Below are positions 1-5,332 of a stretch of DNA of 5,332 bases, in pieces. The stretch's first letter is position 1. Every line of letters starts with the position of its first letter. The stretch comes from Chloroflexota bacterium (GTDB taxonomy: Bacteria > Chloroflexota > Anaerolineae > B4-G1 > SLSP01): positions 1-5,332 of the forward strand of contig JAKJAB010000261.1 of the NCBI GenBank assembly GCA_022707725.1, given 5' to 3'. A program made the translations under genes and the position numbers. Below the pieces are notes generated by a model. That model was not told the DNA's origin and did not search any database. It worked only from the letters and a program-made list of their open reading frames with translations.

Positions 1-429
1 GGTGACGGCGTCGGCCAGGGCGGGCGGACGGCCTTCGATGCGCGCGGCGCGCAGCGTCTCGCCGCCGATGGTCAGCGCGCCGTCCTTTTGCCACGTCGCG
101 CTTGCCGTGTCTGCGGTCCAGTCGAACGTGCGCGTCGCGCCGTCGGCGCCGGTCACGACCAGCGTTTCGACCAGGTAATGGCCGTGCTGGTAGAGCACAC
201 GTTCCAACAACAGGGTTTTGTTTTTGACAGCCTTGCGGTCTTCGTCCACGAACTTCTCTAGCTCGCGCCAGGTTGCTTGCGAGATGACCGCTTCGCTTCC
301 ATCCGGCCTGACCAGCGTCGTCCGCCACCTCCCGCCGCATCCGGTTAGCAGGAAACAAAGGGCGAGCAGGAGAGAAAGCAGACGGTAGGCGGCAGATGGC
401 AGACGAGGGAGCTTGTATCGATAGCTCAT
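1..429 (-). CDS. Partial exported lipoprotein, N-terminal 143 residues, function unknown
   Basis: The frame is open from an ATG at 429 to the left edge without a stop, so the C-terminal part is missing. The first ~31 residues form a lipoprotein signal peptide: a basic start (SYRYKLPR), a hydrophobic core (LLSLLLALCFLL) and a lipobox LTGC with Cys31 as the expected lipidation site. The mature part is soluble and polar, with beta-type stretches (YLVETLVVTGADG, ALTIGGETLRAARIEG). The start is fixed by a GGAG ribosome site four bases upstream, and no in-frame ATG, GTG or TTG lies between it and the hydrophobic core. It follows the cytochrome gene on the same strand after 24 bp, so co-transcription and a shared role outside the membrane are likely. 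I do not recognise the family. The last visible residues (PPALADAVT) resemble, from memory, the stretch before a DIAPT-like motif in some alkaline phosphatase/phosphodiesterase-type proteins, but this is only a weak hint. Exported lipoprotein: confident; function: unknown. Confidence 0.8.
   Translation of the reverse strand, partial: MSYRYKLPRLPSAAYRLLSLLLALCFLLTGCGGRWRTTLVRPDGSEAVISQATWRELEKFVDEDRKAVKNKTLLLERVLYQHGHYLVETLVVTGADGATRTFDWTADTASATWQKDGALTIGGETLRAARIEGRPPALADAVT
377..404 (-). repeat. Four degenerate heptad repeats inside the lipoprotein signal-peptide code
   Basis: Read on the minus strand, four consecutive 7-base units follow one another without a gap: GTCTGCC, ATCTGCC, GCCTACC, GTCTGCT. 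Units 1, 2 and 4 differ from each other at one or two positions, and unit 3 differs from unit 1 at two. They encode residues around LPSAAYRLL, just before the hydrophobic core of the signal peptide. Seven is not a multiple of three, so each gain or loss of one unit would shift the frame. The array may be a short tandem repeat that was captured into the coding region. Confidence 0.5.
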
Positions 430-433
430 ATCA

Positions 434-437
434 CTCC
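434..437 (-). promoter_or_regulatory. Ribosome binding site of the lipoprotein gene
   Basis: On the minus strand GGAG sits four bases before the ATG at 429 (GGAGTGATATG). It is the best Shine-Dalgarno match near the signal-peptide code and decides this start. Its first bases overlap the end of the heptad repeat tract at 436-456. Confidence 0.65.
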
Positions 438-456
438 AATCCCCAATTACCAATTA
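436..456 (-). repeat. Three heptad-phased repeats in the cytochrome-lipoprotein gap
   Basis: On the minus strand the units are TAATTGG, TAATTGG and GGATTGG, three in exact 7-base phase. The first TAA is the stop codon of the cytochrome gene, and the last GG begins the GGAG ribosome site of the lipoprotein gene, so the repeat makes up almost the whole 24-bp gap. It resembles the short tandemly repeated heptanucleotides known from filamentous cyanobacteria; similar tracts are, from memory, also seen in Chloroflexota. A change in unit number would alter the spacing between the two genes. Confidence 0.6.
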
Positions 457-1368
457 CTGCGTTTTCAACTCCACCACGTTCGTAATCCACTGCGAGCGCC
501 CCCGGCCGGGGAGCGCCAGGGTGACCTGTCCGCGGAACTGGACCAGCAGTGAACCGCGCGCTTCTTGGGCGGAAAGCGTGGTCTCTTTGCCGGAAGCGTC
601 GCGCGCGGTCAATTGCGTGAACGCGGGGTTGGCAACGATGACGTACACCGGTACGCCTTCGACGTGGGACGCCGCCGAGGCTTTGCGAACGACGCCGTCT
701 TCTTCGCTTTTGAACATCACGTCGGTCTGCTCGAGCGGAATCAACTGTGTCGGCCCTATCAACAGCCGCCCCATCGACGTGGCCTGCCCATCGATGAGCA
801 GCGGCGTCTCCCGTCCCACCACGATGATGCGCCGAATGCCCTTGATCCACGCCGAGACGTGCAGGTTCTCGTCGGCAAAGCGGATGCCGTCCTTGTAGGG
901 CATCAGCAGCGCGTCAGGGGTGAGGTTCTCCTTTGTGACGGTGACGAAGCCGCCATCAACCGACGTCATCGTGACGCTCTCGAAGTCGTCTACGCCTTGT
1001 TGCGCCAGAAGGTCAAGCATCGGCAGGTGCGTGTACGGTTGGTCGCGGTAGGGCAGAACATCGTTGATGAGCACGTAGCCCGGATTGGGCACGTCGCCCG
1101 CAAAGACGACTCCGGCGTAGAACTGCACGTTTTCCATTTCGATTGCCCCGTGGTCGTCGTGGCAGGTCGTACACGTGTGGAACTCGGACGATTCGTGACA
1201 TTCGAGGCAGTCGTTCATCGTGTGTGCTTCTTCCATCAGTACATCGAGTGGGAAATTCCGTATCAGCCGCCAGGGAACCGGCCTTTGCGCGCCCACGCTT
1301 ACCCCAATCGCGCCGACGCCAACGACAAGTAGAACAGCGATCAGAATCCATAACCAACGTTTGTGCAT
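454..1368 (-). CDS. Membrane-anchored diheme c-type cytochrome fused to an oxidoreductase-like beta domain
   Basis: This 304-residue protein starts with a hydrophobic helix (about residues 4-25) after a basic MHKR, without a lipobox, so it is probably anchored with its bulk outside the cytoplasm. Two heme c motifs follow: C54-LE-C57-H58 and C66-TT-C69-H70. His49, His64 and His73 surround them and are candidates for the sixth iron ligands, as in small bis-His multiheme cytochromes. From about residue 84 to the end the chain is beta-rich, with stretches such as VPNPGYVLINDVLPY, SVTMTSVDGGFVTVTKENL and AWIKGIRRIIVVG. A second similar stretch runs from about 230 to the C-terminus and ends in SQWITNVVEL. 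These recall the sulfite-oxidase-like molybdopterin-binding fold, but the only four cysteines are those of the heme motifs, so a molybdenum-ligating cysteine is absent. It is likely an electron-transfer or structural partner rather than a molybdoenzyme. A G-rich GGGGG lies four bases before the ATG, a weak ribosome site. The lipoprotein gene follows in the same direction after 24 bp. Heme binding: confident; beta-domain assignment: tentative. Confidence 0.85.
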   Translation of the reverse strand: MHKRWLWILIAVLLVVGVGAIGVSVGAQRPVPWRLIRNFPLDVLMEEAHTMNDCLECHESSEFHTCTTCHDDHGAIEMENVQFYAGVVFAGDVPNPGYVLINDVLPYRDQPYTHLPMLDLLAQQGVDDFESVTMTSVDGGFVTVTKENLTPDALLMPYKDGIRFADENLHVSAWIKGIRRIIVVGRETPLLIDGQATSMGRLLIGPTQLIPLEQTDVMFKSEEDGVVRKASAASHVEGVPVYVIVANPAFTQLTARDASGKETTLSAQEARGSLLVQFRGQVTLALPGRGRSQWITNVVELKTQ

Positions 1369-1411
1369 AAAACCCCCATTGAAAATAACCTCAACGGATC
1401 GAGCGGATTAA

Positions 1412-1421
1412 ACGGAAAAAG
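1412..1421. repeat. Left copy of the direct repeat flanking the palindromic element
   Basis: The sequence acggaaaaag here is repeated exactly at 1530-1539, on the other side of the palindrome. One end base at each side may belong to the element, leaving a 9-bp core (cggaaaaag) if the element is taken as the symmetric 1422-1530. This is the pattern of a target-site duplication. Confidence 0.65.
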
Positions 1422-1531
1422 TAACTATTCAGCCTTGAGGTGGGACGCACTTAGCTGAACCAAAAACGGTACTTTTTTGCGCTTCCTGCTGTCATTGCAG
1501 GCGTAAAAGTGCGTCCCACCTGAATAGTTAC
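1421..1531. mobile_element. MITE-like palindromic insertion with long imperfect inverted repeats
   Basis: The two ends are inverted copies: gtaactattca (1421-1431) with tgaatagttac (1521-1531), and ggtgggacgcactt (1439-1452) with aagtgcgtcccacc (1507-1520). Together they give 25 paired bases, interrupted only by seven extra bases (1432-1438, gccttga) in the left arm. The centre holds a smaller stem-loop (cctgc 1485-1489 with gcagg 1497-1501). A 9-10-bp direct repeat flanks the whole, as expected for a target-site duplication. There is no room for a transposase, so it would be a non-autonomous miniature element mobilised in trans, or the relic of an insertion sequence. The GTAA terminus recalls IS66-type ends, but the 8-bp duplication typical of that family does not fit in register with symmetric ends, so the parent family stays open. 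It lies 52 bp before the cytochrome start and 34 bp before the dgoD start, within the shared upstream region of both. Confidence 0.75.
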
Positions 1532-1539
1532 GGAAAAAG
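1530..1539. repeat. Right copy of the direct repeat flanking the palindromic element
   Basis: It is identical to 1412-1421 over ten bases (acggaaaaag); the match ends at once on both sides. The distance between copies equals the length of the palindrome, which supports insertion rather than a chance repeat. Confidence 0.65.
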
Positions 1540-1550
1540 AATCTTTGAAC

Positions 1551-1556
1551 GGAGGT
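1551..1556 (+). promoter_or_regulatory. dgoD: Strong ribosome binding site of dgoD
   Basis: GGAGGT lies nine bases before ATG 1566. It decides against the in-frame TTG at 1545, which would place this site inside the gene and add seven residues without family support. Confidence 0.8.
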
Positions 1557-1565
1557 CAAGCGAGC

Positions 1566-2681
1566 ATGAAGATTACACAATTGGAAACCATTTTCGTCAA
1601 GCCGCGCTGGCTGTTCCTCAAAGTCCACACGGACGAGGGGATTGTCGGTCTGGGTGAGCCGGTCGTCGAAGGGCGGTCACAGACGGTTGCTGCTGCCGTC
1701 CACGAAATCGGTCGTTATCTCATCGGGCAGGATCCGCGCCGTATCGAGCACCACTGGCAGGCGATCTATCGCGGACAGTTCTACCGGGGCGGGCCGGTGC
1801 TGTGCAGCGCCATTTCCGGCATCGAACAGGCACTGTGGGACATCACCGGCAAGTGGCTGGGCGTCCCTGTCTACCAACTGCTCGGCGGCGCGACGCGCGA
1901 CAAAATTCGGATGTACGGCTGGCTCGGCGGCGAAACCTACGGCGACTACATCGAAAGCGCCAAGGTCAGCGCCAGCCAGGGCTTTACCGCGCTCAAGATG
2001 GGCGTTCCCGGCGCGCTGAACATCGTGGATACACCCGCGGCGGTGGATGCCGTTGTGGAGCAGTTCGCTGCCGTGCGCGGCGCCGTAGGACAGACCGTGG
2101 ACGTGGGGATTGACTTCCACGGGCGCGTCAGCCCGGCGATGGCGGTGCGGTTGGCGAAAGCATTGGAGCCGTATTCGCCGATGTTCATCGAGGAACCGGT
2201 GCTGCCGGAAAACGTGGACACGATGGTGACGGTGGCGCGCAGCACGACCATCCCCATCGCCACGGGTGAGCGGTTGTTCACCAAGTGGGGATTCCGCGAG
2301 GTGCTGGAAAAGCAGGCCGCCGTCATCCTACAACCCGACCTCTCCCACGCGGGCGGTATCCTGGAGACAAAGAAGATCGCAGCGATGGCCGAAACCTATT
2401 ACGCCGCCGTTGCGCCGCACTGTCCGCTCGGTCCCATCGCGCTGGCGGCGTGCCTCCAACTGGATGCCTGCATCCCCAACTTCCTCGTGCAGGAACACGT
2501 CACGTTGGGCGGCGGTTACCTCAAGGAGCCGTTCGTCATCGAAGCGGGCTACATCCCCTTGCCCACCAGGCCTGGCCTGGGCATCGAGATCGACGAAGAA
2601 GCGCTCGCCGACAAGGTCTACGACGGCTCGTGGGAAACGCCCCGGCTGTGGCATAAGGATGGATCGGTAGCGGACTGGTAA
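1566..2681 (+). CDS. dgoD: D-galactonate dehydratase (enolase superfamily)
   Basis: This 371-residue cytosolic enzyme is predicted to remove water from D-galactonate, giving 2-dehydro-3-deoxy-D-galactonate, the first step of the De Ley-Doudoroff route. It has the N-terminal capping domain (about 1-115, opening MKITQLET, then LFLKVHTDEGIVGLGEPV) and the (beta/alpha) barrel (about 125-350). All expected active-site residues are visible: magnesium ligands D183 (GIDFHGR), E209 (FIEEP) and E235 (GER), acid H185, the D258 (QPDLSHAGG)-H285 (APHCPLGP) base pair, and E310 (LVQE). By recall these fall on the same residue numbers as in Escherichia coli DgoD. The C-terminal loop between QE310 and PGLG is about ten residues shorter than in that enzyme, explaining most of the difference from its 382 residues. 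The ATG with GGAGGT upstream is chosen over a TTG at 1545. No other galactonate genes (aldolase, kinase, transporter, regulator) lie in the window. The MITE-like element ends about 34 bp upstream and may have changed its promoter. A related aldonate dehydratase is the main alternative. Confidence 0.88.
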   Translation: MKITQLETIFVKPRWLFLKVHTDEGIVGLGEPVVEGRSQTVAAAVHEIGRYLIGQDPRRIEHHWQAIYRGQFYRGGPVLCSAISGIEQALWDITGKWLGVPVYQLLGGATRDKIRMYGWLGGETYGDYIESAKVSASQGFTALKMGVPGALNIVDTPAAVDAVVEQFAAVRGAVGQTVDVGIDFHGRVSPAMAVRLAKALEPYSPMFIEEPVLPENVDTMVTVARSTTIPIATGERLFTKWGFREVLEKQAAVILQPDLSHAGGILETKKIAAMAETYYAAVAPHCPLGPIALAACLQLDACIPNFLVQEHVTLGGGYLKEPFVIEAGYIPLPTRPGLGIEIDEEALADKVYDGSWETPRLWHKDGSVADW

Positions 2682-2691
2682 GACTGATGTT

Positions 2692-2733
2692 AAAAATCAA
2701 CGGGGGTAGACAAATCCACCCCCGCCATTTTTT
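2692..2733. terminator. Bidirectional rho-independent terminator between convergent genes
   Basis: The stem cgggggt (2701-2707) pairs with acccccg (2718-2724). After one A-C mismatch two more pairs (ga with tc) can close a caaa loop. On the plus strand six T follow shortly after (2728-2733), serving dgoD. On the minus strand the A-run at 2692-2696 gives five T after the stem, serving the vWA gene, which ends at 2746. The location between two converging stop codons, 64 bp apart, supports a shared terminator. Confidence 0.85.
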
Positions 2734-2745
2734 CTGAACGCAGGG

Positions 2746-5332
2746 TTATCGGGTGGGAGAAGAGGCTCGCAAAACCAGCGGCAGGTAAATCTTTGCCGGT
2801 TGGAAGAAGATTTCGTCGTACACCACCAGCGACTCGTTCTCCGCAGCGTCCTTGAATTGCGCGTAGACGACGCACGATGTGCCCGGCGCGCATTCAGGAT
2901 CGAGCATCCACAGTTTTTCAGGCGCGAATGGCTCCCACAGCGACCACCCTTCTCCTGTGTTGTTGGTGAACCGCATCTGCTCACCGGCACTCACGAGGTT
3001 GTTGCCTGTGTAATCGTTGGCGATGGAGGCCGCAGAACCCGGGGAGGGCAAGCCATCGAGCAGTTTATCCGACACGTTGACGTGCAGCCCGACGTTGCGC
3101 GAGAACGTTTGTGGGACACCGCCGTTGATTTGGATAAACCCGCTCGGCGGATCCGGGTCCTCCTTCGGCGTGACCACTTGCGGTTCGGTCGGTGCGCCCT
3201 CGCCGTCTGCGGTGAACCCGCGCAGGGTGACAGTGTAAGGTGTGTCGTTGGCCAGTGGATAGGTGAACACGCCCGTTGGCGGCATCTCCGTTGACCCGGC
3301 GCCCTCGACGTCCAACAGCATCACGGTGTAGCTCAGGGGGCGGCTCCAGCGGATCAGGACCGCCTTGTTCAGCGGTCTGAACGAGAAATTCCAGATTGGG
3401 GGCACTTTGTCATCCTTCGGATCGTGCGGATTACGGCCGCCCGCAATCTCCGAGCCATCCTTCTCGCCGCCATCGTCGGTGTCAGGATCGCACGGGTTGG
3501 TGCCATACTGCCACTCCACGAAATTCGTGGCCCCGTCCTGATCGTAATCCGCCTGGGGATTGTCGTACTTATGGGGATCCATACAGCGGTACTTCTCTTC
3601 CCACCACGGCGGGAACGGATCGTCGTCCTGGTTCTCCTCCGGCTTGGGGCCGCGCACGTAGAAGCTGCCAAGCCACTCACGCAACAGGTTTTGCGCCGGG
3701 TTTGCCGGATCGGGGAATAGCGCCGCGATACGGACGTTGTACGTGCCACCCACATCCGTCTTCGGGTAGACGAACCCGTAGATGCCGTCGCCGGCAGAAC
3801 CATCACCGTGGTTGCCGTCATCGCGCAGCCAGATGTAATCGAAGCCGCTGCCCGGCTTCTCGACCAGCGCAAGCACAAGCGCACCGGGCAACGTGCCCTT
3901 CTTTTGCAGCAACGCCGCCACGATGGGCACGTGCTCCCCAGCCAGGCCCTGATTATCCTCGTAGGGGTCAAGGAAGCGCCCTGCGAGGCGAATCAACGAT
4001 TGGACGCTGCCGTTCATCAGGAAGTCGGATTCAAAGGCTAGTGGCATCTCAGGCTGGACAGGTTGTTCCTGTTGGGAAAGTCTATAGTAGTATTTGGTTC
4101 TGATCTTCCAGAGGCCAGGTTCGGGATTAGGAATCAGCACCACATCGACGTAGTAGCTGTTGCGAATATCCCATGTTTCCGGTGGAGGAAGTTTATCAAT
4201 AGGCGGGCTGACCGGGATCCAATCACGTTCAGTCCCGCCAGGCTGCAACACTTCCACCAGTCGATGGTAACCCTCTGCTCCACTACCATCGAGGTCGGCG
4301 TCTGCCTGTCTACCGGCGGACACCAGCCGCAGCAAGTTCACCGAAGCATCGACGAGCATCCCCTGCTCTTTCCAGGTGTTGTCGGCGGTCAGCACGTGCA
4401 TCCCATGGCTCACCCGGGCCGCGCCCTGCGCCGCGGTCTCGTAGTAATCGTAAACGTCAGCCAGCCCCAGGTTGCCAGGATAATGCGTCGAAACCGGGGC
4501 CAACGTCTCGGCCAACGCCGTCGCGCCATTCTCGGACATACCCTGCGCGATGAGCATAGCCACAACGTCGGCAGCAGTCATAGATGCAACAGCTTGCGCC
4601 ATACTATCGCCGGGACTGGTGGGGACGTAACGGAAAAGGCCGCCGGTATCGGCAGCGATTTGCGCCAACCGCGCCGAAGGCGCGTCGCCAGAGAAGCCGA
4701 TCGTGTTCACGACAACGCCTGAATCGACAATCTCCTGCTGAAGGCCAGAAGCGGGATCGCCATAGAGCGGGTTGACGTTTTCCTCACCGTCGGAGAGCAG
4801 GATGATGTACTTGGGATTGAGGCTGTACGGTGACGCTTGCAACGCGTTCTTCGCCGCCCGTAGCCCCGCGCCGATAGGCGTCCAATCCAGTGCATCCGTA
4901 GCTTTGATCGCCGCTTCGATGGTCGGGATCTGCGCCGCCGGGTCGGTGATCTCGGTACGCGCCATGTGCGTGCGGATGTCCAGCTCGCAGTTGCCGTCGC
5001 CCCACGGCAGCCCGCATCCCGACGGGTCATCCTTCGCATTGAAACCCATCACGCCGTAGCGGTCGCCGTTTTGCGCCAGGTTGGCCCAGACCGTGGCCGC
5101 CTTCTGCGCGTTTAACAATCGCGTCCCTTCGCCGACCACATCCTCGTAAGACATCGAGCCAGACTCATCGTGCAGGATGATGATGTCGCTGTTGCCCGGC
5201 GCGACGTAGAGCAACGCTTTTGTCTCGGCATCGCAGATCGCATCGAGGCAGGCCTTGAAATCCACAAAGGTCGTCCCGACAGGCTTGGTGGGCGAGAGCA
5301 GCGTGGCCCAGTACTCGCCGCCACCAATCTCC
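2746..5332 (-). CDS. Large secreted vWA-domain surface protein, 5'-truncated by the window edge
   Basis: The frame is open from the right edge (861 complete codons plus one base) to a TAA at 2746-2748. The true start and any signal peptide lie outside. A GTG at 5265 is in frame but internal, since coding sequence continues upstream (EIGGGEYWATLLSP). Numbering from that GTG: a von Willebrand factor A domain (about 27-225) has a complete metal-ion-dependent adhesion site, D33-x-S35-x-S37, T129 (DWTPIGAG) and D159 (LLSDGEEN). A linker and beta region (about 225-540) includes a DDGN…GDGIYG motif resembling that after the vWA domain of CLCA-type proteins. A thrombospondin type 3/EF-hand-like segment follows (about 553-615: WWEEKYR, DYDQDGATNFVEWQYGTNP, DPDTDDGG), then a fibronectin type III-like domain (about 622-700) and a last beta domain (about 708-815, MRFTNN, WSLWEPF, VYAQFKDAAENES). 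The end, KIYLPLVLRASSPTR, matches a tail I recall from Chloroflexota exported proteins. It is probably a calcium-stabilised adhesion or binding protein at the cell surface; its ligand is unknown. It converges on dgoD and shares its terminator. Confidence 0.85.
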   Translation of the reverse strand, partial: EIGGGEYWATLLSPTKPVGTTFVDFKACLDAICDAETKALLYVAPGNSDIIILHDESGSMSYEDVVGEGTRLLNAQKAATVWANLAQNGDRYGVMGFNAKDDPSGCGLPWGDGNCELDIRTHMARTEITDPAAQIPTIEAAIKATDALDWTPIGAGLRAAKNALQASPYSLNPKYIILLSDGEENVNPLYGDPASGLQQEIVDSGVVVNTIGFSGDAPSARLAQIAADTGGLFRYVPTSPGDSMAQAVASMTAADVVAMLIAQGMSENGATALAETLAPVSTHYPGNLGLADVYDYYETAAQGAARVSHGMHVLTADNTWKEQGMLVDASVNLLRLVSAGRQADADLDGSGAEGYHRLVEVLQPGGTERDWIPVSPPIDKLPPPETWDIRNSYYVDVVLIPNPEPGLWKIRTKYYYRLSQQEQPVQPEMPLAFESDFLMNGSVQSLIRLAGRFLDPYEDNQGLAGEHVPIVAALLQKKGTLPGALVLALVEKPGSGFDYIWLRDDGNHGDGSAGDGIYGFVYPKTDVGGTYNVRIAALFPDPANPAQNLLREWLGSFYVRGPKPEENQDDDPFPPWWEEKYRCMDPHKYDNPQADYDQDGATNFVEWQYGTNPCDPDTDDGGEKDGSEIAGGRNPHDPKDDKVPPIWNFSFRPLNKAVLIRWSRPLSYTVMLLDVEGAGSTEMPPTGVFTYPLANDTPYTVTLRGFTADGEGAPTEPQVVTPKEDPDPPSGFIQINGGVPQTFSRNVGLHVNVSDKLLDGLPSPGSAASIANDYTGNNLVSAGEQMRFTNNTGEGWSLWEPFAPEKLWMLDPECAPGTSCVVYAQFKDAAENESLVVYDEIFFQPAKIYLPLVLRASSPTR

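Noticed and set aside
436..456. CRISPR-type repeat
   Set aside because: Units are only seven bases long and directly adjacent, with no spacers.
565..1332. Long plus-strand open frame (255 codons)
   Set aside because: It lies opposite the cytochrome gene and encodes an arginine- and valine-rich product without domains; the minus strand has heme motifs and a signal anchor.
1421..1531. Palindrome as a transcription terminator
   Set aside because: It lies upstream of both flanking genes rather than after one, lacks a T-run directly after the outer stem, and has a flanking direct repeat that a terminator does not explain.
1545..1565. TTG start adding seven residues to dgoD
   Set aside because: The strong GGAGGT at 1551-1556 lies inside this extension and is well placed for ATG 1566; the family begins with MKIT-type sequence.
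1425..1628. Small minus-strand open frame across the palindrome
   Set aside because: It runs antisense into the start of dgoD and through the inverted repeat; no motif, and its length is explained by chance.
3396..4103. Plus-strand open frame of 235 codons
   Set aside because: It is antisense to the vWA protein, and its product is rich in Arg, Pro and Ser as expected from a high-GC shadow frame.
4063..4722. Plus-strand open frame of 219 codons
   Set aside because: It is antisense to the vWA and adjoining region; it has no recognisable motif and no convincing ribosome site, while the opposite frame is clearly coding.
5263..5265. GTG as start of the vWA protein
   Set aside because: The same frame stays open to the window edge with plausible coding sequence, and no signal peptide follows the GTG, so it is an internal valine.

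Overview
The window looks like part of a high-GC bacterial chromosome, most likely from the phylum Chloroflexota (the Anaerolineae and related filamentous lineages). The strongest clue is the C-terminal tail of the large surface protein (…KIYLPLVLR…). I recall tails of this type on many exported Chloroflexota proteins. Short heptad repeats between genes, and a membrane-anchored diheme cytochrome next to a lipoprotein, fit this but do not prove it. No rRNA or tRNA is present to confirm the lineage.

Layout: (1) Positions 1-1368 hold two genes on the minus strand, read right to left. The first encodes a membrane-anchored diheme c-type cytochrome with an oxidoreductase-like beta domain (454-1368). 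After a 24-bp gap comes the N-terminal part of a lipoprotein that runs off the left edge (1-429). The gap and the lipoprotein start region contain heptad-phased short repeats. (2) Positions 1369-1565 separate divergent genes and hold a ~110-bp palindromic element with long imperfect inverted repeats and a 9-10-bp flanking direct repeat, i.e. a MITE-like insertion. (3) Positions 1566-2681 on the plus strand encode a D-galactonate dehydratase of the enolase superfamily with all its catalytic residues. (4) A bidirectional rho-independent terminator at 2692-2733 separates it from (5) a very large secreted protein on the minus strand (2746 to beyond 5332). That protein carries a von Willebrand factor A domain with a complete metal site, a thrombospondin type 3-like calcium-binding segment, beta-sandwich domains and the Chloroflexota-type tail. 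Its N-terminus lies outside the window.

The genes do not form one obvious pathway. The cytochrome and lipoprotein are probably co-transcribed and face the outside of the cell. The dehydratase is a cytosolic sugar-acid enzyme and stands alone here. The vWA protein faces the dehydratase tail to tail and is transcriptionally separate. The least ordinary points are the MITE-like element in the shared promoter region of the cytochrome and dgoD genes, and the diheme/oxidoreductase-like fusion whose only cysteines are those of its two heme motifs.
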